Assembly: GCF_037893015.1 (NCBI RefSeq)
Contig: NC_133666.1
Location: forward strand, 224,889,258 to 224,953,257
DNA: 64,000 bases
Origin: Macrotis lagotis
Taxonomy: Eukaryota > Chordata > Mammalia > Peramelemorphia > Peramelidae
Direction of reading: 5' to 3'
Shown: piece after piece, positions 22,471-35,400 of the stretch
How positions within the stretch are numbered: the stretch's first letter is position 1
Layout of the letters: each line of letters starts with the position of its first letter
Program-made: the position numbers and the translations under genes
The notes under the pieces: model-generated
What the model saw: the letters and a program-made list of their open reading frames with translations, nothing else
Databases searched by the model: none
What the model was told of the DNA's origin: nothing

Positions 22471-23670
22471 TCTGCTCTATAAATATGTTGAAATCCATAA
22501 GAATCACTCCATTACACTGAGTGTACAATATTTTTTCCTGCCTCAAAATATATGAACCATTTCAGCATCGTTAAAGTATTAGGTCATTTTACTTTCAGGT
22601 CAATTTAACTTTTAGAAAAAAATTTGTAAGAATTTCTTTAATTTGTAAAGATGAGCATTGTAGCAAGAATAAATTAAAGTTTTGCTATCAGCTTCCTGCA
22701 TAGCAATGTTAAGATATAGCCTTTTGAAGTTTTTCCCCCCAAATGAAGACTGTCTTTAAATTGACTTTATAATCTTTCAATTAGAAATGACTTCATATTG
22801 TCTTAAAAATATTTTAATCGAATTAGAAAATCAAGAGTAATAATAATAATAATAATAAAGCACCCATAGAGCTGAAAATGCTTTGCTGCCTTCTTTTCTT
22901 ATGTTAGTAGCCTACATGATAAGTTAATAAGAAAAGTGGCAGTACAGAATATTTGGTAGATCCAATCTCAAGAATCAATTAGATCAGGCTTTATTTCCAA
23001 TCTCTTGATACAAACTATCAATTGCAGAATGGCTGCTGATCTGTCATATAGGATAGCCCTCCCAAGTCTTGAAGACAGTTACCATGGCTGACTGAAGCTT
23101 TCTCTAGGTTAAACATGCCCAATTTCTTTAATCACCATACAGTTTTAAGTCAGGCCTTAAAAAAAAGATTTAATTGCTTTATAGGAATGGTCCAGTTTCT
23201 AATGCAATAAATTGCAGCTCTCAGATTTTCTACATTGAAAGAAGGGTGGTTTAAATTTGAAATAATTATTTTCCATTTCCTTAAGATTCTTTTACCTTTA
23301 AATGATTAGTTGGTAATCACTACATCTTATTAACAATAATTATCATTTCCACATCAAAGATACTACCTAGGAAGTAACTATCATTCTGTTTCCTGAGGAA
23401 GTAATTTTTTTTTTGGAAGTAATTTCTAAACCTCAGAAAAATGCGGGTAGACCTGTCTTTAAATTTCCTCAATCAGAAAAAAAAAAAAGGAAGATCTTAG
23501 AATTAAATCTTAGAATTAGAAATAAACATTGTCTCTGCAAGAAAGAAAATATAATTTTTTAAATGACATCATTTGACCTTTAAAAGATTGAAAACGAAAT
23601 TATGTATTTCCTATAGGATTATATTTTTTGTTAGCAGAGGTTTCAAAATTGCAGTTTTAAAAAAAATTTC
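22471..23670. other. Intergenic / distal POLR3G flank, no recognised gene
   Basis: AT-rich DNA with a short (TAA)n run at about 22838-22856. No exon or clear repeat. Parts could belong to the POLR3G 3' UTR if it is long. Confidence 0.35.
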
Positions 23671-23679
23671 TAAAAGATA

Positions 23680-23960
23680 TTTGGTGCACTAGAATGAAGT
23701 TCTAGGGTAAAGGATTTCAATTCAAATCCCATCTGCTTGGCTTACAGCCCAAGATGATATTGGGCAAACCCCATCTGTAAAATGAGGGGATTGAACAAGA
23801 AGAATGCCTCTGAATTCCTTTCCAGCTCTAATTCTATGAACGTATGATTAGAGTGGAACCTTCACAGAAAATGGGAGCTTCATGAGAACATGGACAGGTT
23901 CATTTTTGTCTTAGTGTGATCAGCACCTGGTACAAAGCAGGCACTTAATAAATGTTTGTA
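23680..23960 (+). mobile_element. MIR plus L2 3'-end fragment
   Basis: MIR-like to about 23850 ('ggcaaaccccatctgtaaaa', 'cctttccagctctaattcta'), then a typical L2 tail: 'gggagcttcatgagaacatg', 'gtgtgatcagcacctggtac' and 'gcacttaataaatgtttgta'. Confidence 0.65.
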
Positions 23961-24438
23961 GATTGGTTCCTGGGAATTTTTTCCTATTTACTAATGCTCA
24001 TACCATGGCAGAAAAAAATTTAACCAAACTTCCCAGTATCTCTGAGTATGACAGGAATGGGGAGAGTCAGGGGAGGGTGGAGGAGGGAGAGAAGATTTTA
24101 TTTTTAAAGAGAAAGATCATAGACTTAGGGAATGAAGATTTCAATTTTCAAAAGCTGTTGCTGAACTCAGACACTAGTATTTCCCAGAAAGCTTATATTT
24201 GTGAGTGGAGAAGTCTTCTACAACAAGTTTTTAAAAATAGACTTGAGGTATTATTGAATCTGGTCCAAAAGACAGACTCTTTCTTTTATCTATCCAATAT
24301 TACTTTTCACAAATTATTCTTAAGGTGTGAAAACCACCACTAAACAGGATATTACTGTCCTCAAAAAACAAAAACATCTTCAGGTTCTGGAGGATTGAAA
24401 GAAATTTCCATAAAACTTGCTTTAAAAAAAAGGCAGAA

Positions 24439-24585
24439 AAGGATAGCTGGGTGGCGCAGTGAATAGAACATGGGTCCTGGAGTCAGGAGTACCTGATTTC
24501 AAATCTGTCCTCAGACACTTAATAATTACCTAAGCTGTGTGATCTTGGGCAAGTCACTTAACCCCAGTGCCATGCAAAAAAACAA
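24439..24585 (+). mobile_element. tRNA-headed CORE-SINE
   Basis: Complete copy ('ggatagctgggtggcgcagt' to 'catgcaaaaaaac'). A 15-bp target-site duplication, 'aaaaaaaaggcagaa', lies at 24424-24438 and 24586-24600. Confidence 0.92.
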
Positions 24586-24992
24586 AAAAAAAAGGCAGAA
24601 GGGGTAGTTTTGCCATCCTACTAAAAAAGTTAATATTTATTTTAAAGATATCCTGAGCTTTATTCAATATCATTATGTAAACAAATAGAATTAATTCAAC
24701 TGCTTCTATATTCTATACAGTATTCAACAGACCTTACTCTATTTATCCTCAGAGAATCAACACAGCATGGGGCTTTACCCATTCACACTAGGGCGCATTA
24801 TTATATATGAATAAAGCTTTTGGAATTACCCTATTATAATTCTAAATATTATTTTGTAAAATAACCTGATTTTCTTCAAAACCCAACTGTTCATGGATGA
24901 GAATTATAAAATGACCTTAACATCTCAACATCTCCTGCAGTATCATGTAGAAAGCAATTCTCTGGAATCTTTCATTCATTTAAGGTTCTTTC

Positions 24993-25159
24993 TTTTTTTT
25001 TTTTTTAGGTTTTATTTTTTTTGCAAGGCAAATGGGGTTAAGTGGCTTGCCCAAGGCCATACAGCTAGGTAATTATTAAGTGTCTGAGACCGGATTTGAA
25101 CCCAAGTACTCCTGACTCCAGGGTGGGTGCTTTATCCACTGCGCCACCTAGCCGCCCCT
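24993..25159 (-). mobile_element. tRNA-headed CORE-SINE, young subgroup
   Basis: Complete minus-strand copy. An exact 15-bp target-site duplication, 'atttaaggttctttc', lies at 24978-24992 and 25160-25174. It falls within the probable POLR3G 3' UTR or its immediate flank. Confidence 0.95.
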
Positions 25160-25174
25160 ATTTAAGGTTCTTTC

Positions 25175-25760
25175 AATATATTTGAAGGCCATCTTCTCCT
25201 GACTAAGGACTGGAACTTTGAAAATTTACATTTTCACTTGCTTCCTTGTATAAATTTCATCCTAACTTTAAAGTTAACTTGGAAGATGTCCAGAAAATCA
25301 TCAGTCTAAAAGCAGGAGGGTAAAAAATAGCAACTACTTTCAAGTTTCTTTACTTTTAAAGTGCTCCATGTGCAATGTAAGATCAGTTTCCATGATAAAG
25401 AAATCCATTATGAAGACCAATAAATTCTTCAAAAGATTGGTAGTTAAAAACAAGAGCAGCTTGGTTCAAGTATTAATTTGTAAACTTTAGGCACATTCAA
25501 ATTAAAAAAAGTAATTGAAAAATTAATTTAAATATGGTTGATACAAAGGCATTTACAGTAAAGCCCTGCAAACTAACATGTAAACTGTAACAAATCTGTA
25601 AACTCAAAGTGACTTTGGAATTTTTAAGTAATAAATGTTCACAGGATAGTGAACAGGAATAGAATACTTACTCATTTCTCATCAGAAACAAAAGAGGTAA
25701 TAAGTTTGCTTAAGTATTCAGAGGCCATATACTAAACAAAAATAATCTGAGCAGTTATCA
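25175..25760 (-). other. POLR3G: Probable POLR3G 3' UTR
   Basis: The sequence directly downstream (minus strand) of the POLR3G stop codon has no other recognisable content. The poly(A) site could not be placed with confidence. Confidence 0.45.
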
Positions 25761-25847
25761 CTAGTATGTTGCTTCATCCATGTTGTCATCACTTTCTACA
25801 CCAAAATCATCTCCATCTTCAAAGTAAGAGTTGATATAATCATTTTC
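25761..25847 (-). CDS. POLR3G: POLR3G last coding exon
   Basis: The minus-strand acceptor 'ccccattgtttag' precedes GAA AAT GAT. The exon encodes the 28-residue acidic C-terminus ending DEATY, with the stop TAG at 25763-25761. It is the most conserved part of RPC7. Confidence 0.95.
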   Translation of the reverse strand, partial: ENDYINSYFEDGDDFGVESDDNMDEATY

Positions 25848-28800
25848 CTAAACAATGGGGAAAAAACGTAACATTAAAACATAATTCAAAGTTAAGTTAC
25901 TCTCTCAATCTGTTCCTCTACATAAGTGAGGAAAAAACCTCTAAATTACCAAATCAGAAACAGTAATAGCCTAAAACCAAAGGGAAAGACCTCACAATTT
26001 CTGTTTGCTTTAAAATAGGCTGTATTAACTCTGCTCACATTTTTTACTTCACTTCCAAATAAAGACCACCAATTCCCATTGCTCCCTTGACAAGAGTCAG
26101 TCTCTTCGAATCTCATCTATAAAAGAAAGTGGGGAGGGAGGGAACCTGATCTTTGCCCAATTATCTTTTAAAGTTTCATAAAACACAATGATTTTATCAA
26201 TACAAATATTGTTAATTAGAGGATATTTTAAAAGTCAGTTCTAAGGTGAATCACTGCATCTTTTTGTTATTGTTGTATATGACTTTTCATGACCCTAGTG
26301 ACCATAGCAAGCCAGATCCTTCTAAGATAAGATCTATCCATTTGCCTTTAATCTTTTCCAACATCAGGGTCGTCTAATAAGTCTTTTTTTCTCATTATAT
26401 GGACAAACTATTTAAGCTTCAGTTTCAGTATCTGACCTTTCAGTGAGAAGTCTGAATTAATTTCTTTAAGTATTGACTGATTTTATATCTTTGTTGTCCA
26501 AGGGACTTTCAAGAGTCTTCTCCTGCATCACAATTCAAAAGCTGATTATGCCACTCTCAGTTTTCCTTATAGTCCAACTCTCAGTCATACACTGCTACTG
26601 GAAAAACCATAGCTTTGACTATACAGACCTTTCATCAGCCAGGGGAAAGCGCTGCTTTTTATTACGCTGTTCAGATTTATAGCTTTTCTTTCAAGGACCA
26701 AGTGTCTTTTAATTTCATGGCTGCAGATGTCATCTCCAAGAATATAAAAAATCTGACACTGCTTCCATTTCTTCTCCCTTTATTTGCCAGGAAGTCATGC
26801 CAAGATCTTGGGAGTTTTTTGATATTAAGCTTTAAGCCAGTTTTTATAATCTCCTCCTTCACCCTTATAAAGATTTGACTAATTCTTAATTATTCTTCAC
26901 TTTGATATAATGTACATATCTGAATTTGTTGATGTTTCTCTGAATAACTTTAATTCCAACTTTTGATTCTTTTTTTTGGTAAGGCAATGGGGTTAAGTGA
27001 CTTGCACAAGATCACACAGCTAAGTAAGTATTAAGTGTCTGAGGCCGCATTTGAACTCAGGATCTCCTGACTTCAAGGCCAGTACTCTATCCACTATGTC
27101 ACCTAGCTGCCCCTAAGAGATTCTTTTTTGCATTAGAAGCATCCAGTTGGTCTCCAAGAGAAAATGAGTAATTGAAAAAAAAATATATAGCTAGCCCTTA
27201 AAATAATTCAGTTTACACAGAAAGAGAGCTGGAAGTATGACTTCTATTGCCAGGACTTAGACTTCCTAGTCATTTTGGTTCTTTTTCTGGCATCTGACAA
27301 GATAAGCTGGAATCTCAAATTCAGAAAGGTTAAAAAAAAAGTATTTGGGGTTGAGGAAACTGGTTCTGGTTTTCCCATCTAGGTTCAGGAGTGACAAGCA
27401 AGGAAACAAACAGAACATTTTTTTGTTAGGATTCCTGACAGTCTGTGTGGGGAAGGAGAATTCTTATATCATAGTGAGAAAATAATCTGAAACTAATAAT
27501 TTAACCGGGAATTTAGAATTCTCTACGAATTTTGTTTAACTATGCCAAATTTGCCTACTATCCCAAGTTTTACACTTAAAAATAGCAGGAAGGGGGTAGC
27601 TAGGTGGATAGAGCACTAGCCCCAGAATCAGGAGGACCTGAGTTCAAATCTTATTCTTTGCTGCTTTCAAAAGTAAAAAAAAAAAAACCAAAAAACAAAA
27701 CTTCCTGTTCCCCTTTCTTCCCAAGGATATGGATTTTTCTGAGAAATGTCAATATTTCTGCAATTGCTCATTTGATTAATTAGCCTCATTTATCCTTCAA
27801 AATAAAACACCCCTTTTCTTCTCATGCATCAAGATGTCACAAAATAGATTATGTTAGGAGAATTTCAACTGCTTCAAATTCATTGTCTTTGTAAATAAGC
27901 ATTTTTTCTCTTCCCTTCTTCCCTTCTCACCTAACATATAGCTCAGTCCCCTTATTGTACTGGAGCATACAGAAAGAAAAAAAAAGTGAAATGCAGTTAT
28001 GTAGGCACATCAACTGATACAATACTTCACTAAGGACTGATGCAATGTTGGTCCCAGTGGTGGAGAAGCTTGGAATCCTGCAGTTACTGTGCTTAGCAGG
28101 AGACCTCCTAATTTGCCTTTTAAGCTTTGGCTGAGCTATGATTCAAAGAGAAAGCAACTCTGAAAATACAAAATTCCCAAAATTAGCCAACCAATTTTTA
28201 AGCAAAATCTCACTGTTTTGGGGGCAGGACTGGAAGAATATTTCTCCAATAAAAGCTAGCTTTTAGTAATCTACTAAGTTAAAAGGTGTTTTGAAGACTC
28301 ACTAGTCAAAGGCAGCAGAATATAGGGGACATTAAGGCTCCTGAGAATGACCCCAACCCAAACTCTGGGGTAACCCTTCCCTGAGCTAAGCAGTTCTAAT
28401 CTTAATTGTCCAAAAGATGACCCTTATCTCTTATCCCTTGAATCTAGGGAGTGTCTACAGTCATTCTGAAGATAGGGGTAGCCATAGAGATTATGAACTT
28501 GGAACCAAATATTTACCACATTTAAAATTCTTAACATTTCTACAAATTGGAAAATTAAAAAACATTCAGAGGGCCTATAACTCCAATGGCTGGATAGAAC
28601 CTGTTCTGAATCAATCCAAAATGTCACTCAATCTAGCTAGATTATTAAGGCACTATTAGTGGGATAAGTATAAATTGATGCTCACCCAAAATCACCACAC
28701 TAAAGAACAGACTTCTATATAATGGGAATATGCTAAAGCCAGTTTATATGAGCTCAAGAGAAACAACTGTTTAAAACTTGTTTGTTTGTTGCAAGGCAAT

Positions 28801-28914
28801 GGGGTTAAGTGACTTGGCCAAGGCCACACAGCCAGGTAATTATTAAGGCTCTAAGGCCACATTTGAACTCAGGTCCTCCTGAATCCAGGGCCAGTGCTCT
28901 CTCCACTGCTGGGG

Positions 28915-28975
<61 letters not shown>

Positions 28976-31900
28976 CATAAGCTAAGGTAATGAATGACAT
29001 TGTGGCATTCCACTCATAAAAAAATCTATTTCATTTTATTGTCATTTAAATATATGAAAATCTCTCGATGATTAAAGAAATTCCTGCTAAATGGTTACAA
29101 AGCTCCAATTCTAAGGTACTAAGCTTTAGTACAGAATTTAATCTGATAATGAAAGGAAGGGGCACAGGATACTAGTATAGCTACTAGAGACTCTAAAGCA
29201 CTCACTCAAATTGGGGACAGAGGGAGGAATGGTCCCTATAAATTTAGTCCCCAAACTTATAAGTCATAAGACTTTTCACATATCAGGCATAAGATCTCCT
29301 AAGTAGAGTCGGGCTCTGTTAGGTCTATATCAACTATAATTAGGTCTGTATCAACTAATCAAATCTATGGACTTCTGTCTCTTAAGATCTGTTCCTAAAT
29401 TCCTGATTTAAGAATCTCACATGATTGAATCTGAAAAAGAAATTTACTCCCTTTAAACAAGAAGAATTAGAGTTGCCAGTTCATTTTTATAAAGCTTCCT
29501 ACCAATCAAGCACTTTTCCTTCCTGAACACTATAGCCACTAAATTTTTAATTTTAGCATTATAATGGTCCAATTAATTTCACCTTATATCACTCTTAAGA
29601 ACCAGGTTCCTTGTTCTTGCCAACCAATTGTTCTTAAAAAATCATATATACATTGATAACTACTGCTATCTTCAACCTTGTTTTCACATGAATATAAATA
29701 TATATATTATGTATATGTACACACATATTCATAAAAGGATATATTATATATTATGTCATTATTTTAAAATAGTACCTCTTCCTGCTCTTCATCAGAATCT
29801 TCTTTTTCAGCTTCATCGTCTTCATCCTCATCATCTTTACTTTTCCCTTTGCCTCCTTCTTTCCCATCAGTTTCCTCATCTGATTTTTCTTCATCACCTT
29901 TCTTTTCCAAGTCCTGGTACAAATTAAGATTCATTAACCAATTAATAGTAACAGCTTGACCACAATCACTTCAATTTCCTTCACAGGACAATACAATTGT
30001 AGTAACAGCTCCCAGGATTCTTCAAAAGAATTGGTGCAGTGACTTGTGGGTCAGGGATCTGGTCACCATCTTGTCAGTGTCTTTAAATGAGTTAATCACA
30101 ATATTGAGCCTTGAGGCAATGTTTTATTTAGGTGAAGGCTTATGTGCAAGACCTTCCAAGACAATAATGGGCAGCCATACACAGTACTTTAAGGAAGAAG
30201 TCCTTTGATCCTCAACAATTCCCATTTTATACATGAAAAAAAATTGAGGTACACAGAGGATAAGCAACTTGCCTAGAGTCATACAACTAGTAAATATCTG
30301 AGGTCAGATGTGAACTCAGGTCTTCCTGATTATCTGTCTAGCATTCTCCTCTGTATTACCTTGCTGCCTCTTCTTCACACAGACACACACAGTAAAGAGA
30401 AAAATTATATTTTAATAATGATAAACTTAAAATCAATATTAAAAATACTGAATTTTATTCCCATTAAAACTGGAGTAAATTTTCACATATTTATGAAAGA
30501 ACTACTGATACTGTAAGGGTAAAATTTCCTAAAGCACAAGTTTTAGTGCACCAATTATCATTTTCAATTGAGGTTATTCAGGTGGAAGATCCAGCATGCT
30601 GCTAATCTTTTTCTCCCTGCTTACCTGATTGCTTCTCCTTGGCTTTCATTCTTTTTAATGCATCCAGAGGGTTAATAAGGGAAAGGAAAGATGGAACTCA
30701 AGTCAATTTCAGCTATTTTCGGTGACATTTATGAAAAATGAAAAAAAGGAGTGGAAATGCCTAAACTTTCACTCTTGCCAGATTTTTATATCTCACTTAA
30801 ATCATTATACCTGCTTGTATTTACAGAATTTTAATTTGGTTTCATATAGACATCTCTCCAATTTAGTAATTGGGGAAGGTCATTAGTAATTGGACTGTTT
30901 CTATAGTCGGTGTCAAATATTTATTCAAACCAAAGTCACCAGCAATGGTGTAGTAGAAGAATGCTAGGTGTGGGGTTGAAAGACCTGGATTCAAATCTCA
31001 GCTCTGACATTTTAAAATAGTTGTATTAACTCTGCTCAAGGGTTATTCATGATAGTTATGAGGAGTAAATAAGATATCGTGCAAAGCATAGAAACATAAA
31101 CTATTTTAATTATTGTATTTCATCACAGTCATTAAACTGGAAGCCAATACATAATGTATGAGTTTCTGCAAATGTGTTGAAACATCAAATTAATATATGC
31201 AATGCACTGCATAATTATTAGTAGCGTCATTATTAGAATTTTATAGATTTCCAGAAAAATAGTTCAACACTTTTGCAAATGGCATTATAAATAAGGCATA
31301 AGACAAATATTCAATAAAAAAGGATCATTCTTCACAATAAACAGAATTCTAATTCAAATTTTACTAAATGACCTTCTATACTGTAGAAAATCATTTCTGT
31401 TCAATTACATCTCTATATGTGGATTATGAATCTGATCTTTTGTGTATTCATTTTTATCAAAACATTTAAGAAAGACAGGGAACATATGTGGATGACCTTG
31501 AATACTAGAGTATAATTCAGGATCTTTTTTTTTAGAAATGTTCACACTACAAGGAAAGACTCAATGATACTAAGACAAAAGAAAAGTTTTTTTAAAGCAT
31601 CCTCATTTGCATCTGACAGTGACTTCCTATATGACCTTAGATAAATTTCTCATCCTCTTTGCTTCTATTTTTTCAATCTGTAAAACAGTTCCCGTCAACT
31701 TCATCCACCTACTTTCAATAAGTGAAACGTTTATATTTTTTCCATTCAAGAAAAATGCATTAGGATGCTTCAAAAATCAAAAAAATAAAGAATTCTTCAG
31801 AAATCTTAGAGAAGTTACTATCACAGATATATACTAGAGGAAAAAAACATAGGCTAGTCCTGCATCAAGAGAAGAGATAAACAAATGGTACAATCTATTG

Positions 31901-32404
31901 ATATTCACCCGAAGAAAAGATCATGGAGAAAGCTATCCAGGCAAATTAAGTGAACCTCCCAAGAGAATTTTTTTTTTTTTTGCAGGGCACTGACAGGAGG
32001 TTAAATAAAATAGATAGGCATAGATGGATTGCAAACTATATTCTCTGTGGGAAGACAGTTTCTGATGAGATCTCAGAACAAAAGATGCTACTAAAAATAA
32101 TAATATTAAAAATTAGCATTTAAAGCACTTCAAGATTTACAATTACATTTGCTATCTTATTTTATCTTCACAACAATCTTGGTAGGCTCTACATTACCCC
32201 ATTTTACAGAAAAAGAAACCAAGTCTGACAGAGGTTGAATAATTTGTCCAGAGTCCCACCGGTTTTACAGGTTTAATGCAAGATTTGAATTTTTATTTCT
32301 TTATTATTCCAGGACAAGTAAAACAATATTTTTGATTAAGAGGCAACTTATCTACCACTACTACTAAGTCTAGATCCCAGAAGAGATAAAAAACAAAAAG
32401 GAAA

Positions 32405-32453
<49 letters not shown>

Positions 32454-35400
32454 GACACACCAAACATACAAAATATTTTAGCAGTCCTTTTTGGTAGCAA
32501 AGAAATAAAAACTGAGGGAATGCCCATCAGTTGGGGAATGACTGAATACTACGCTATAAGAAATGATAAGCAAAATGCTCTCAGAAAAATCTGGATAGAC
32601 CTACATGAACTCATGCAAAGTGAAACGAACAGAACATTGTACACAGTAACAGCAACATTGTAAGATAATCAACTGTGAATGATTACGTTTTCTCAGTAAT
32701 ACAATGATCCAAGACCATTCTAAAGGACTTATGATGAAAAATGTTATCTGTCCCGAGAGAAAGAAGAGATGTTATCTGAATACAGACTGAAGCATACTTT
32801 TTTTAAAACTTTATTTTGGGGGGGGTGTGAGTCTATGTTTTCTTTTTCTAACATGATACTAATATGGAAATATATTTTATATGACTACACATGTATAACC
32901 TTTATCAAAATGTTTTTCCTCTCAATAAGAAGGGTGGGGAGGGAAGGAGAAAATTTGGAACTCAAAATTTTAAAAACAAATAGTAAAATTGTCTTTATAT
33001 GTAATTGGGGAAAAATACCAAACAAATAATTTTTTTGGTAAATAGTATTTTATATTTTCCAATTACAGTATTGATAGTTTTCAACATTCATTTTTATAAG
33101 GTTTTGAATTCCAAATTTTTCTCCTTCCTTTCTTCCCTGTTCTTTTTTTTTATTTCATTTTAATTTTTTTTGTTTTTTGGTAAGGCAGTGGGTTTAAGTG
33201 ACTTGCCCAAGATCACACACCTAGGTAATTTTAAGTGTCTGAGGCAGAATTTGAACTCAGGTCCTCCTGACTCTAAGATTCACTTTGCCACCAGCTACCC
33301 CCCTCCCCCTTTCTTGTAGCTCCCTTCTCCAAGATAGCAATCTGATATACATATGAAATCATGCTAAATATATTTCCACATTAGTCATGTTGTGAAAAAG
33401 AATCAAAACAAAAGGGAAATAATTGTTTTTTAAAAGAAGCAACATTGTCCTCACCCCAAAAGTTTAGGGTTTTTAGGTTAAGCTTGGGGCTAAATTTATG
33501 TAACTCTGAACAAGTAACAATTATTTCCATCAAGCTAGAATTCTAAACACCAACTTTACATAAGAACAAATAAAGCAGTGGCAAAGGAAAAGGGAAGAAG
33601 AGAAATACATATTTTCTATTGTTAAATTAGAGGATTGTGGCCTTATATTCATAGTATCAGATTCGTTTTCTAAAATCTAGGAAATTACGACTGAAAACTA
33701 TTAATAACCATGAACCAAATCTTTTGTGTTTCAGTAGCACATAAATCACAGAACAAGTTAAAATTCAAATATTTGTTGAATGTTGTTAAGACTGGAATGT
33801 GTTATTTCCCTTTGATTATATACAAGCTTCATATTAAAGACCCAAACTTACTCCTACCTCTGAAATAATGATATGGTCATTTGACTTCTAATTTTATGCT
33901 AATAAAATTGATAAATTTAATGGAATTTTTGAGGTTTCATAGGTTAAAATATGACTTGGCCCATTTCTGTATTGGTATTAAACCCTTCCTCGTGAACATA
34001 AACCAGAGCTCTAGATCAATCTTCCTTAAGATGGATGTCCTTAATACTCTTCCTACTCTTAAACTCTACAAATGGTCAGAACCTAACCAGTTTTGATTAC
34101 TATTAAGAGGGCTTCAGCTTGATACCAAAAGCTATGTCTCCAACCTCATCCATAGTTCCACCAAATTTAAGCTTGACATATTTGATCATTGTTCCTTCAT
34201 CAATCCTTACAAACTTACAGGAAGTTTATAGTGGTACACTGAATACATAAACAAAGATATGCACAAATAAAATGCTAAAATGCTAAAAGGATATAGTAAG
34301 ACAAAGGGAGGGAAGAGTGCATGCACAAACTAAATAAAGGATATTGTTAATAAAGGGAATAAATGTATAAATTTCACTCATTCAGTCTTGTTTCCTTTTC
34401 CTAGTTTTGTTGTTTTTATCATTCTGGGTAGAAACTCACTGAGAGGAGGAAGGCAAATGGTAGAGAATAAAGTATGATTAAGAGATGTTTATAAATGAGA
34501 AAGGAAAAGATTGTGAAGGTTAAGAAAACTGGGGAAGACACCTGACAATATCTAAGGTTCTGACAGCTCTAATATTGTCTAACTGTGCATGGAACCAATG
34601 AGACAAATTATGCAACTTTCCAGATAATGCACTGGCTTATGTAGAGACTTCTTATTTTATTTATTTAGTTAGTTAGTTGGTTTTTAGTTTTTGCAAGGCA
34701 ATGGGGTTAAGTGGCTTGCCCAAGACCACACAGCTAGGTAATTATTAAGTGTCAGAGACTGGATTTGAACTCAGGTACTCCTGACTCCAGGGCCGGTGCT
34801 CTATCCACTGTGCCACTTAGCTGCCCCTTCTTGTTATTTTCAACAAACTATGTTTTCTTCTGCCAAATCACTGATATCAAAGGATAGCGGAGTGAGCAGA
34901 GCACACCTTGAGGCTGTTTAATAAGCAGATGAAACTTACCTCAATTTTTTTCAATACATCCACAGAACTCATGAGTGTTGAAACTTTGGCTGTACCTTTT
35001 GTCTTTTGTCCTTTGGGACCTGCTAATGTAAAACAACTAGTTAATATAATTTTTCTAGAGCAGTAAAGAAAGCTGAACATTTCTTGTATTATGCTGCTTT
35101 GTATTTCTTAGAAAAAATAATGACACCTTGCACTTCACTCCTCTAATACATTTCACAGTTTACTAAGCACTTTTAAACACATTCATTCATTTGATTCTTT
35201 AAATTGTGAGGTGGTTAAGGCAAGTGTTGTTTGTCCCTATTTTAAAGCCAAGGAAAATGATGATGATGAAGAGACTTATTTTACAGAGTTTCAGAGCTCT
35301 CATGTAGTCTATCTGGATCCAAACCCAAACCTTCAGACTCTCTTATCTAGTAAGCTCTTCTAATGGTTGTATACAGGTCCTATCCAATACACTCAATTCA

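Noticed and set aside
23963..24343. 126-aa open frame on +.
   Set aside because: It starts in an L2 tail, has no splice context, no recognised domain and ordinary AT-rich composition. Most likely chance.
29628..29927. Plus-strand 99-aa frame over the acidic exon.
   Set aside because: It is the antisense shadow of the POLR3G exon at 29776-29913, which has matching splice sites and phases on minus.
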